Positions 15,771 to 23,825 of a stretch of DNA of 50,984 nt are shown one piece after another. Positions within the stretch are counted from its first letter, which is position 1. Each line of letters begins with the position of its first letter. Origin of the DNA: Bacteroidales bacterium (lineage in GTDB: Bacteria > Bacteroidota > Bacteroidia > Bacteroidales > UBA3663); assembly GCA_017561935.1 (NCBI GenBank), contig JAFZBE010000010.1, positions 1 through 50,984 of the forward strand, written 5' to 3'. The position numbers and the translations under genes were made by a program. The notes beneath the pieces were generated by a model. That model was not told the origin of the DNA. It worked only from the letters and a program-made list of their open reading frames with translations, and ran no database searches.

Positions 15771-18700
15771 ATGAAAACTAAAATTGCTTTTCCTTTGGTC
15801 ATCGCCCACATGGCAATGATGGTGATGTTTATGTCCTCGTCAAACCACGTGATGTCGCAGGAAGTGCCCCAGACCCGTGGCATCGGCCTATACCCCGGTG
15901 ATCCCAATGAGTATTTCGCCCCATATACCTATTTTTATCCCAGCGAAGACTCCACCTTCTTTCCCAACGTCGCCCGGCATCGTGCAGCTTGGGCCTCTTC
16001 GTCGCGCGACTACAACCACACGGCACATCTCGTCACCGATGGCATCATCGGTGATGACGAACCTTCGCTGCTTGCCGTGACCACCCCTACAGGTATCCTC
16101 CCTCGTCGCGAAGCAGAATGGACCATCGACGGTGGCCCGTATTCTCGCAATATCCTGATGGGAAGCTCCACCTGGCTGCAATACGGTTGGAGTGGAGCAT
16201 GTCGTGTCGAGGCCGCCAAAATCAAGCTCCAAGGATTGGTCGCTTACGACGATAAGGTGGCCACCCGTGGTTATGCCATCCGTATCCAGGTGTCTGACGA
16301 CGGCGAACAATGGCAGACCGTAGGCGAAATGGTAGGAGCAGGGTTGCCAGGAGCACCATCGCATTACAAGCTGCATTCCGATCCAAACAAGCAGGAGGCA
16401 CAGGACTTGCTGCCCGCCCGGTTGCTCGACGAATTGATTGCTCTCCAACTGCCCGTTCAGACACAGCATGTCAGGCTTTTGTTCGAGATGGAGGGCGCTG
16501 CCCATTGGGACATCCATGAGGTTCAATTTCTCGACAGCGACCACAATCCTCTCGATGTTTTGCCTTCCAAGTATTTCAGCAGCATGTGGATCAGCGAGGG
16601 AGGCGGAGAACAGTGGCTTTACGTTGATATAGGTTATTCCTTGCCCATTCATCAGATACTTCTTGATTGGTACCAGGCTCCGAGGCGTGGTATTATCGAG
16701 GTCTCCGACGATGCCATGTCATGGCAACGCGTGGCCAATTTGCCCAATGATGTCGTTTCGGGGCGTTCGACCATCTCCATCGATGACGAGGACTTGTGGG
16801 CTCGCTATGTTCATGTCACGATGAACGAGGCGGGTCCGGCTGGCTACTATGCGTTGAGGGAGATGCAGGTGCTCTCTGATGTAGTTCTCGATATTATGCC
16901 CCATCGCGAGGCGGGTCTTCGCAATGGCCGATTCTACCTGAGTGGATGGAATTGGCTTGTGCAGCGTGCTTCGGAAGTGAAAGCCAGTGGTGAGGAACTT
17001 TCTTCGTCACATGATGTCAGTACTGACGAAGAACTGATTTCCGATTGGTTGCCCGCTACCGTCCCCGGTACGGTGCTCACTTCATACGTTAATTTGGGCG
17101 CAGTGCCCGATCCGAACTATGCCGATAACGTCGATCAGATCTCCGAGTCGTTCTTCCGTTCCAATTTCTGGTACATGGATCTTTTTGATGTGCCCCGCGA
17201 AATGCTTGGCACTCAGCAGTGGCTCCATTTCGATGGCATCAACTGGAAGGCCAACGTCTTCCTGAATGGTCAGCGACTGGGCAGTATCGAGGGTGCTTTT
17301 CAGCGTGGATGCTTCAATGTCACAGGATTGCTTCGCAAAGAGGGCAATCATTTGGCGGTCGAAATCATCTCCAACGACCACTTTGCAGCCATCAAGGAGA
17401 AGGATGCCAACACTACGCAGTTCAATGGTGGCCTCCTCGGTGCCGACAATCCAACCTTCCACGCTTCGGTTGGTTGGGATTGGATCACCACCGTCCGTGG
17501 TCGTGAGGCTGGTATCTGGAACGAGGTCTATCTCACCACCTCAGGCATGGTCACGGTGAGCGATCCCTACGTGCAGACCCGGCTGTCATCCGATGGTTCG
17601 TCCGTCAGCATCACACCCTCGGTCTTTGTCCGGAATCACGACACCCGTTCCGTCTCAGGCCTCCTCAGCGGCTATATCGGCGATGTGCGTTTCGAACAGG
17701 AGATTACCCTCCCCGCTCAAGCCGAACGCGAGGTCCGTTTCCAGCCCTCACAATTCCCGCAGCTTACGGGCAATGACTTCCACCTCTGGTGGCCCAATGG
17801 CTATGGTGAGCCTTATCTCTACGATGCTGGTTTCACCTTTACACCCAAGGACGGGCAATCCTCTTCGATCGACTACAAGGCTGGACTGCGCGAGATGCGC
17901 TATACGGGACTGCGCGATAGCCTGCAGATCTTCATCAATGGCCGTCGTTTCATCCCGTTGGGCGGTAACTGGGGCTTCGATGAACACAATTTGCTCTATC
18001 GCTCCCGCGAATACGACATCGCCGTGGGGTATCATCGCGACATGAACTTCACGATGATACGTAACTGGGTGGGACAGGTAGGTGACGAGGCGTTCTACGA
18101 GGCCTGCGATCGTCATGGTATCATGATTTGGCAGGACTTCTGGTTGGCCAATCCCGCCGATGGTCCCGACCCCTACGACGATGTGATGTTCCTCCGTAAC
18201 GCCCAGGACTACGTGCGCCGAATGCGCAGTCACGCCAGCATCGGACTCTTCTGCGGACGCAACGAAGGTTTCCCGCCCGAAGACATCGACCGTAAGCTTC
18301 GTGAGTATGTCCACACTCTCACCCCGGGCATGGAGTACATCTCGCACTCTTCTTCCGAAGGTGTAAGCGGTGGTGGTCCCTATTGGGCTTTGACGATGCC
18401 CGACTATTTCTCCCGTCAGAGCGGCAAGATACATTCCGAACGTGGTATGCCCAATGTGATGAACATCGAGAGCCTGCGACGCACGCTCAGCCCCTCCTCC
18501 CTCTGGCCACAGAACGTCGAGTGGGGACAGCATGACTACACCCTGCAAGGTGCGCAGCGCGCTTCGGAGTTCAATACATTTGTTGCAAAGGGATTTGGTG
18601 AAGCACGCGATGCCGAGCAGTTTACACGCTGGGCCCAGCTCATCAACTACAATGGTTATCGTGGCATGTTCGAATCGACGAGCCGCAGCCGAGCAGGACT

Positions 18701-19397
18701 GCTCCTCTGGATGAGTCATCCCTGCTGGCCTTCGATGGTTTGGCAGACCTACGACTATTACTTCGATCCCACTGCAGCCTACTTCGGATGCAAGAAGGCC
18801 TGTGAACCTCTTCACATCCAGTACAACGCCCTCACCGACAGCATCGAGGTAGTCAACCACTCCGCAGGAACACATCCCGCCCTCACCGCCATCGCTACCG
18901 TCTTCGACCTTAATGGCAAGCGAGTCAGCCAGCAAAAGGTGCAAATCAGTAGCACCGAGGACAGCACCCACCCCATCATCCATCGATCACAACTCGCCAC
19001 TCACGACTCACAGCGCTCCGCAGTCTCCTTCCTTCGTTTGCAGCTCCTCGAGAAGGGTGAAGTCCTTTCCGAGAATCTCTATATCATGTCCAGCGAGGAG
19101 GGCAACTACAGCGCTCTCGCCACTCTGCCCCAGCCCGAGGTGGAACAGCGTGTAACCCTCTCGAATACAGGTGTGACTCAACAGGCCGATGTCACGTTGC
19201 GCAACAAGGGCCGTTCCCCCGCTGTCTTCCTGCGTCTGAACCTGAAGGGTGCCGATGGCGAGCAGATCTTACCCGTCATCTACAGCGACAACTACATCAC
19301 CCTGATGCCCGGCGAATCGAAAACTATCCACGTCACGTGGAAACTCCAGGATGCCCGTAGTCAACAGGCCCTTTTTGAGGTAACAGGCCTCTATTGA
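15771..19397 (+). CDS. GH2-type exo-beta-glycosidase with discoidin-like domains
   Basis: A 1208-residue secreted enzyme with an N-terminal signal peptide. Residues ~60-380 contain beta-sandwich F5/8-type C-like segments (YAIRIQVSDDGEQW, IIEVSDDAMSWQRVA). The GH2 sugar-binding domain follows, with PATVPGTVLTSYVNLG and DPNYADN, reminiscent of exo-beta-glucosaminidases and mannosidases. The TIM barrel has FIPLGGNWGFDE, the putative acid/base Glu at about residue 832 in CGRNEG, and the putative nucleophile at about residue 890 in HSERGMPN. A C-terminal beta-sandwich completes it. It would release a terminal beta-linked sugar; the exact sugar cannot be fixed from sequence. It lies outside the nearby rhamnoside locus and on the opposite strand. 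Confidence 0.85.
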   Translation: MKTKIAFPLVIAHMAMMVMFMSSSNHVMSQEVPQTRGIGLYPGDPNEYFAPYTYFYPSEDSTFFPNVARHRAAWASSSRDYNHTAHLVTDGIIGDDEPSLLAVTTPTGILPRREAEWTIDGGPYSRNILMGSSTWLQYGWSGACRVEAAKIKLQGLVAYDDKVATRGYAIRIQVSDDGEQWQTVGEMVGAGLPGAPSHYKLHSDPNKQEAQDLLPARLLDELIALQLPVQTQHVRLLFEMEGAAHWDIHEVQFLDSDHNPLDVLPSKYFSSMWISEGGGEQWLYVDIGYSLPIHQILLDWYQAPRRGIIEVSDDAMSWQRVANLPNDVVSGRSTISIDDEDLWARYVHVTMNEAGPAGYYALREMQVLSDVVLDIMPHREAGLRNGRFYLSGWNWLVQRASEVKASGEELSSSHDVSTDEELISDWLPATVPGTVLTSYVNLGAVPDPNYADNVDQISESFFRSNFWYMDLFDVPREMLGTQQWLHFDGINWKANVFLNGQRLGSIEGAFQRGCFNVTGLLRKEGNHLAVEIISNDHFAAIKEKDANTTQFNGGLLGADNPTFHASVGWDWITTVRGREAGIWNEVYLTTSGMVTVSDPYVQTRLSSDGSSVSITPSVFVRNHDTRSVSGLLSGYIGDVRFEQEITLPAQAEREVRFQPSQFPQLTGNDFHLWWPNGYGEPYLYDAGFTFTPKDGQSSSIDYKAGLREMRYTGLRDSLQIFINGRRFIPLGGNWGFDEHNLLYRSREYDIAVGYHRDMNFTMIRNWVGQVGDEAFYEACDRHGIMIWQDFWLANPADGPDPYDDVMFLRNAQDYVRRMRSHASIGLFCGRNEGFPPEDIDRKLREYVHTLTPGMEYISHSSSEGVSGGGPYWALTMPDYFSRQSGKIHSERGMPNVMNIESLRRTLSPSSLWPQNVEWGQHDYTLQGAQRASEFNTFVAKGFGEARDAEQFTRWAQLINYNGYRGMFESTSRSRAGLLLWMSHPCWPSMVWQTYDYYFDPTAAYFGCKKACEPLHIQYNALTDSIEVVNHSAGTHPALTAIATVFDLNGKRVSQQKVQISSTEDSTHPIIHRSQLATHDSQRSAVSFLRLQLLEKGEVLSENLYIMSSEEGNYSALATLPQPEVEQRVTLSNTGVTQQADVTLRNKGRSPAVFLRLNLKGADGEQILPVIYSDNYITLMPGESKTIHVTWKLQDARSQQALFEVTGLY

Positions 19398-19428
19398 TTG
19401 TTTCTTTTATCAGTTTTTTGCCGAAAAA

Positions 19429-19460
19429 TTTGGAACGTGCAAACTAAATCACTATCTTTG
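19429..19460 (+). promoter_or_regulatory. Promoter of the SGNH-FDP-phosphatase-ThuA operon
   Basis: TTTG (19429-19432), a 20 bp gap and TATCTTTG (19453-19460), an exact consensus promoter. The leader to the next ATG is about 18 bases. Confidence 0.78.
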
Positions 19461-19484
19461 CAGCGCACATTGAATAACAACAAT

Positions 19485-20315
19485 ATGACGGCACTTGAAA
19501 TGAGAAAATTTCTTTATACCATGGCCCTGATTGCATGCCTTCTGCCGACGGCGTGCATGGCACAGTGGCAAGGTAAGCGTTGCGCCTTCCTGGGAGATTC
19601 GATGACCGACCTAAACAACTCGGCTGCCGATTACCATTATTACGATTACCTGCGCGATTCGCTCGGCATCGAACCGCGTGTCTATGCCCGCAGCGGTCAC
19701 CAATGGCACCAGATACTCGAGAAGGCCAAGCTGATGCAGCAGACCGACAGCACCACCATCGATGCCATCTTCATCTGGGCAGGCACCAACGACTACAATC
19801 ACGGCGTGCCCATCGGGAAGTTCTTCACCGAGCGCGACACCATCTGCAACCGCAATGGCAGGATGGTAGCAGCCCGTCATCGCGAATGGTGCATGAACGA
19901 CACCACCTTCTGCGGCCGTATCAACATGTGCCTCTCTTGGCTCAAGCACAACTATCCGACCAAGCAGATCATCGTCATGACGCCCATCCACCGTGCCTAC
20001 GCCAACTTCAGCGACCCTGCCAACAACCGGTTCAACGTCCAGCCCGACGAAGACTTCACCAACGTGCTGGGCCACTATATCGAGGAATACATGGACGTGC
20101 TGCGTCAGGCTTGCCAGTATTGGGCAGTGCCTTGCATCGACCTTTATCAGGACTCCGGCCTCTTCCCCATGGAACCCGAGCATGGCGTGTATTTCGCGCA
20201 GCCCGAAGCGAAGCCCGAGACTGTGCGCTACGACCGCCTGCATCCCAACAATGCCGGACATATCCGTCTCGGCAAGACCATCGAGGCGCACCTCCGCGCC
20301 CTCCCTTGCTTATAA
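19485..20315 (+). CDS. Secreted SGNH/GDSL-family hydrolase
   Basis: About 276 residues from the ATG at 19485; an ATG at 19500 would place the signal peptide (MRKFLYTMALIACLLP) right at the N-terminus and is equally possible. Block I is FLGDSMTDLN with the nucleophile Ser, block III is WAGTNDYNHG, and block V is DRLHPNNAGH with the Asp/His pair. The family removes acetyl or other ester groups from glycans and lipids; the substrate here is unknown. The first 18 bases after its stop separate it from the flavodiiron gene. Confidence 0.87.
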   Translation: MTALEMRKFLYTMALIACLLPTACMAQWQGKRCAFLGDSMTDLNNSAADYHYYDYLRDSLGIEPRVYARSGHQWHQILEKAKLMQQTDSTTIDAIFIWAGTNDYNHGVPIGKFFTERDTICNRNGRMVAARHREWCMNDTTFCGRINMCLSWLKHNYPTKQIIVMTPIHRAYANFSDPANNRFNVQPDEDFTNVLGHYIEEYMDVLRQACQYWAVPCIDLYQDSGLFPMEPEHGVYFAQPEAKPETVRYDRLHPNNAGHIRLGKTIEAHLRALPCL

Positions 20316-20332
20316 ACAAAAACCCCAATAAT

Positions 20333-21487
20333 ATGACAGAAAAGATCAAGTACATCGGGTGTGACGATCCCGAATTGGAGCTCTTTGAGAGCCAGTATGA
20401 GTTGCCCGAGGGCATGTGTTATAACAGTTACCTGATCCTCGATGAGAAGGTTGCCGTGATGGACAGCGTAGATAAGCGCAAGACCGACGAATGGCTGGAT
20501 AAGCTTGAGAAGGCCCTCGATGGCCGCAAGCCCGACTATCTCATCGTGCAGCATTACGAGCCCGACCACAGCGGTTCGGTGGGTGCCTTCCGTGCCCGCT
20601 ATCCCGAGGCCATCCTCGTAGGTTCGGCCAAGGCCCTGCAGTTTGGCGCACAGTTTGACGAGAAGTTCGATACCACCCACACCAAGGCAGTGAAGGAGGG
20701 CGAAGTGCTTTCACTTGGACAGACCACGTTGCACTTCTTCATGGCTCCGATGGTGCATTGGCCCGAGGTCATGATGACCTGCTGCCCCGAGGAGAAGGTC
20801 TTCTTCTCGGCCGATGCGTTCGGCAAGTTCGGCGTGAAGGATGCCGATCCCGACGACTGGACTTGTGAAGGCCGCCGCTACTACTTCAACATCTGCGGCA
20901 AGTATGGCGCTCCTGTCAGCGCTGCGCTCAAGAAGGCTGCCAAGTTCGAGTTCGATACCATCTGCCCGCTGCATGGCCCCATCCTCACAGGTGAGCGGAT
21001 GACCGAAGCTTTACGCCTCTATAATATCTGGAGCAAGTACGATGTTGAGACTCAGGGCGTGCTCGTTGCTCATGCAAGCATCCACGGCAACACCGCCAAG
21101 GTGGCCGAGAAGCTTGCCGAGATCCTGCAGGCGAAGGGTGCCGGCAAGGTGGCTGTCACCGACCTTTGTCGCGACGATATGGCCGAGGCCATCGAAGATG
21201 CCTTCCGCATGAACAGGCTCGTGGTGTGCGCTTCGTCGTACGATGCCGATGTCTTCCCACCCATGCATCTCTTCCTCTGGAAGCTGCAGATGAAGGCTTA
21301 CCAGAACCGCACCGTCGCTATCGTCGAGAACGGCAGTTGGGCACCCAGTGCCGGCAAGGCCATGAAAGCCTTGCTCGAACCCCTTAAGAACGTCAAGGTC
21401 GTCGAGCCGATGGTCACCATCCGCTCTTCGATGAAGGAGGCCGACATCCCGCAGCTCGAAGCCCTCGCCGACGCCCTCCTCGCTTAG
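20333..21487 (+). CDS. Flavodiiron protein (A-type, O2/NO reductase)
   Basis: A 384-residue two-domain protein. The N-terminal metallo-beta-lactamase-like domain has the full diiron ligand set: H74, E76, D78 and H79 in HYEPDHSG, H142 in MVHWPE, an Asp in FSADAFG and a His in CPLHGPIL. The C-terminal flavodoxin domain starts at VLVAHASIHGNTAKVAEKL, the FMN phosphate loop. There is no rubredoxin tail. FDPs reduce O2 to water or NO to N2O in anaerobes, so it probably protects against oxygen or nitrosative stress. The reading frame is open far upstream through the SGNH gene, but that part is a shadow. Confidence 0.93.
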   Translation: MTEKIKYIGCDDPELELFESQYELPEGMCYNSYLILDEKVAVMDSVDKRKTDEWLDKLEKALDGRKPDYLIVQHYEPDHSGSVGAFRARYPEAILVGSAKALQFGAQFDEKFDTTHTKAVKEGEVLSLGQTTLHFFMAPMVHWPEVMMTCCPEEKVFFSADAFGKFGVKDADPDDWTCEGRRYYFNICGKYGAPVSAALKKAAKFEFDTICPLHGPILTGERMTEALRLYNIWSKYDVETQGVLVAHASIHGNTAKVAEKLAEILQAKGAGKVAVTDLCRDDMAEAIEDAFRMNRLVVCASSYDADVFPPMHLFLWKLQMKAYQNRTVAIVENGSWAPSAGKAMKALLEPLKNVKVVEPMVTIRSSMKEADIPQLEALADALLA

Positions 21488-21500
21488 TAAATCCATCCAG

Positions 21501-21545
21501 ACTATCTAGAACCTCTAGATTATCTAGAAAAACTAGAAAACCCCA
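21501..21545 (+). repeat. CTAGA words with exact 9-base period in the FDP-phosphatase spacer
   Basis: CTAGA starts at 21506, 21515, 21524 and 21533, in the 73-base spacer before the histidine phosphatase ATG at 21561. The tract ends with AAAACCCC. Confidence 0.85.
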
Positions 21546-21560
21546 TCAAAAACTAATACG

Positions 21561-22823
21561 ATGAAACATTTTTTAATCGCAATGATGCTTTGCCTCATGA
21601 CCGCAACGTCATGGGGACAAGGCGTTTCTGCCCTTGACCAGCTCAAGGCCAACCCCCGCAAAGCCTACGGCAACGACTATCCCTACAAGCAGGAAGACGT
21701 ACGTCTCACCAAGGCGCCCAAGGGCTACAAGGCATTCTACATCAGCCACTATGCGCGTCATGGCTCACGCTACTACTGGACCGACCAGCTCTACAAGGAC
21801 CTCGACACCCTGCTCACCACGGCCCATGAGAAGCAGATGCTCACCCCACGCGGCGAGACGTTCTATGGCAATTTCATGAACATCAAGGACGAACTGATGA
21901 CCGGCGTGAGCGAGCTCACCGACTTGGGTTGGCAGCAGCATCAGGGCATCGCCCGTACTATGTACAACCGTTTCCCCGAAGTGTTCAAAAAGGGAGGTGA
22001 TGTCTATGCCATCTCCTCCTTGTCGGGACGTTGTGTCATCAGTATGTCGGCATTCTGCCAGGAACTGGTGCAATGCAACCCCAAGATCGAGATACGTGAG
22101 CAGTCATCGCGTTTCACCCTCGATGGGGTAGTACCCACCGACCGGCAAAACCCCGTGAAGCACCAGTTCAAGTTCGCGCGTCCGCGCTTCGAGCAGCATC
22201 GCGACCAGTTCAATCACGAGAGCACGCTGCGCCAGGATGTTGCCGCTCGTGTCTTCGCCAGCACCGAGGGATTGAAGAGCGATGCCACGCGCATCGGCAG
22301 CGACCTCATCAACCTCTACACCTCGTTGCCCAGCATCGGCCGCGAGGGAATGATGGACGGCATCGTCAGCGATGCGGAAATGGTTGACGAGTGGGAGGCC
22401 TCCAACCTGGGTTCCTACGCATGGGTGTTCGGCCCGCAGTATATGATGGTGCCCATCCTGCAGGACATCCTCGCCAAGGCTGAGGCCGTGATCTCCGGTC
22501 GTGTGAAACGTCTTGCCGACCTGCGTTTCGGGCACGACACCTGCATCGGTCCCCTCACCGTCCTGATGGGCATCAATGGTGCCGACCGCGACCCCGAGGA
22601 TCCGTACGAGGTGAAGAACTGCTACCAGAACTGGAACACCTGCAAGGCCTCGAACATCCAGCTCATCTTCTATCGCGGCAAGGGTGGAGCGGATGACGTG
22701 CTTGTGAAGTGCCTCCTCAACGGCTGCGAGGCCAGTCTGCCCGTCCCCACCACCAACTATCCCTACTACCGCTGGACCGACTTCCGCGACTTCTATCAGA
22801 AGCGTTGCGAAGCTGCTAAGTAA
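21561..22823 (+). CDS. Secreted histidine-type (MINPP-like) phosphatase
   Basis: A 420-residue protein with a signal peptide (MKHFLIAMMLCLMTATSWG). The clade-2 histidine phosphatase motif is present as ISHYARHGSRYYW: the RHG His is phosphorylated and the two Arg bind phosphate. FGHDTCIGPL near residue 320 supplies the HD proton donor. The closest known group is the multiple inositol polyphosphate phosphatase/phytase family of gut Bacteroidales, so phytate or another phosphomonoester is a likely substrate (inference). It is followed seven bases later by the ThuA gene. Confidence 0.85.
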   Translation: MKHFLIAMMLCLMTATSWGQGVSALDQLKANPRKAYGNDYPYKQEDVRLTKAPKGYKAFYISHYARHGSRYYWTDQLYKDLDTLLTTAHEKQMLTPRGETFYGNFMNIKDELMTGVSELTDLGWQQHQGIARTMYNRFPEVFKKGGDVYAISSLSGRCVISMSAFCQELVQCNPKIEIREQSSRFTLDGVVPTDRQNPVKHQFKFARPRFEQHRDQFNHESTLRQDVAARVFASTEGLKSDATRIGSDLINLYTSLPSIGREGMMDGIVSDAEMVDEWEASNLGSYAWVFGPQYMMVPILQDILAKAEAVISGRVKRLADLRFGHDTCIGPLTVLMGINGADRDPEDPYEVKNCYQNWNTCKASNIQLIFYRGKGGADDVLVKCLLNGCEASLPVPTTNYPYYRWTDFRDFYQKRCEAAK

Positions 22824-22830
22824 TTAACTC

Positions 22831-23685
22831 ATGAATAAAACCAGTCTTATCCTACTGCTGACTGCATTCTGTCTGACCTGCTTCGGAATGAATGAAGAAA
22901 CGAGGGACAGCGTGCAGTCACGACGCGAGCTGGTGCAGGCCGAGAGTGAGTTTGCCGCCAACTATGCCCGTGCGCCACGCTTCAAGGCACTCTTCCATTA
23001 CTATCCGCATGCCGAGGAGGCGCATGTGCAGTTTGACAAACAGGCCATCGACTTCTTCCACAAACTCACCTACGGCGAAGGTTGGCTGATGGATGTCACT
23101 GCCTCGCTTGCCGATTATCCGTACGAGAAACTGAAGGAATACAGCATCGTCGTCAGCTTGAATGCTGCGCCTGCTGATTCAGCACAACGTGTTGCCTTCG
23201 AGCAATATATGGAGAGCGGCGGTGGATGGATGGGATTCCATGCCTCGGCCTACAACGACCGCAACACCGGATGGCCATGGCTGAACAAGTTCTTGGGATG
23301 CGGTTTGTTCTACTGCAACAACTGGCCACCCCAACCTGCGCTGGTGGAATGCGAGACCGGGGAACATCCTGTCACCCGCACACTGCCTCACACGTTCGTG
23401 GCTCCAGCCAGCGAGTTCTACCAGTGGCAGCCAAGTCCCCGAATGAACTCCGACGTGGAGATTCTGCTCTCCATCTCGCCCAAGATGTATCCCTTCGGAC
23501 TGAAGGATGTGGTGAAGTTCGGCGACTTTCCCATCGTCTGGACCAACAGGAAGTACCGCATGGTCTATCTGAACATGGGACATGGTGACGAAGGTTTTAT
23601 CGATGCCACGCAGAACCTGCTTTTCGTCAATGCCTTCCGCTGGGTGGTGAGCCGTGATCAGGAGGGCGATCCGTTCATGAAGTAA
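22831..23685 (+). CDS. Secreted ThuA-like (GATase1-fold) protein
   Basis: A 284-residue protein with a short signal peptide ending near CFGMNEE. The ThuA-type fold is indicated by FKALFHYYPHAEEAHVQFD, YSIVVSLNAAP, YMESGGGWMGFHASAY, then FGDFPIVWTNR and YLNMGHG at the C-terminus. ThuA domains are linked to trehalose and other sugar metabolism, but their reaction is not generally established. It is the last gene of the four-gene operon. Confidence 0.83.
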   Translation: MNKTSLILLLTAFCLTCFGMNEETRDSVQSRRELVQAESEFAANYARAPRFKALFHYYPHAEEAHVQFDKQAIDFFHKLTYGEGWLMDVTASLADYPYEKLKEYSIVVSLNAAPADSAQRVAFEQYMESGGGWMGFHASAYNDRNTGWPWLNKFLGCGLFYCNNWPPQPALVECETGEHPVTRTLPHTFVAPASEFYQWQPSPRMNSDVEILLSISPKMYPFGLKDVVKFGDFPIVWTNRKYRMVYLNMGHGDEGFIDATQNLLFVNAFRWVVSRDQEGDPFMK

Positions 23686-23719
23686 AGTTTTCTTCAAAAA
23701 AAAATAAAGAATAAAAAAA

Positions 23720-23740
23720 AGTTTCGCATTTTGCGAAACT
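23720..23740 (-). terminator. Second leftward stem-loop with T-run
   Basis: AGTTTCGC (23720-23727) pairs with GCGAAACT (23733-23740). Read on the minus strand it is followed by a run of T. It backs up the terminator at 23772-23799. Confidence 0.65.
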
Positions 23741-23771
23741 AATGCCAGAATACGATTGACTTCGAAAAAAT

Positions 23772-23799
23772 GCGAGCCGACCTTCACAGGCCGGCTCGC
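23772..23799 (-). terminator. Terminator of the GH78 gene
   Basis: GCGAGCCG (23772-23779) pairs with CGGCTCGC (23792-23799), extended by CCT/AGG after one mismatch. On the minus strand a T-run follows. The convergent ThuA gene has no clear terminator of its own here. Confidence 0.75.
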
Positions 23800-23825
23800 T
23801 GATATCTGTCAATTTTGTTTCTTTA

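Noticed and set aside
19580..20332. N-terminal extension of the flavodiiron frame through the SGNH gene
   Set aside because: The extension is Arg/Pro-rich shadow sequence. The FDP homology starts at MTEKIKYIGC (20333) after the SGNH stop.
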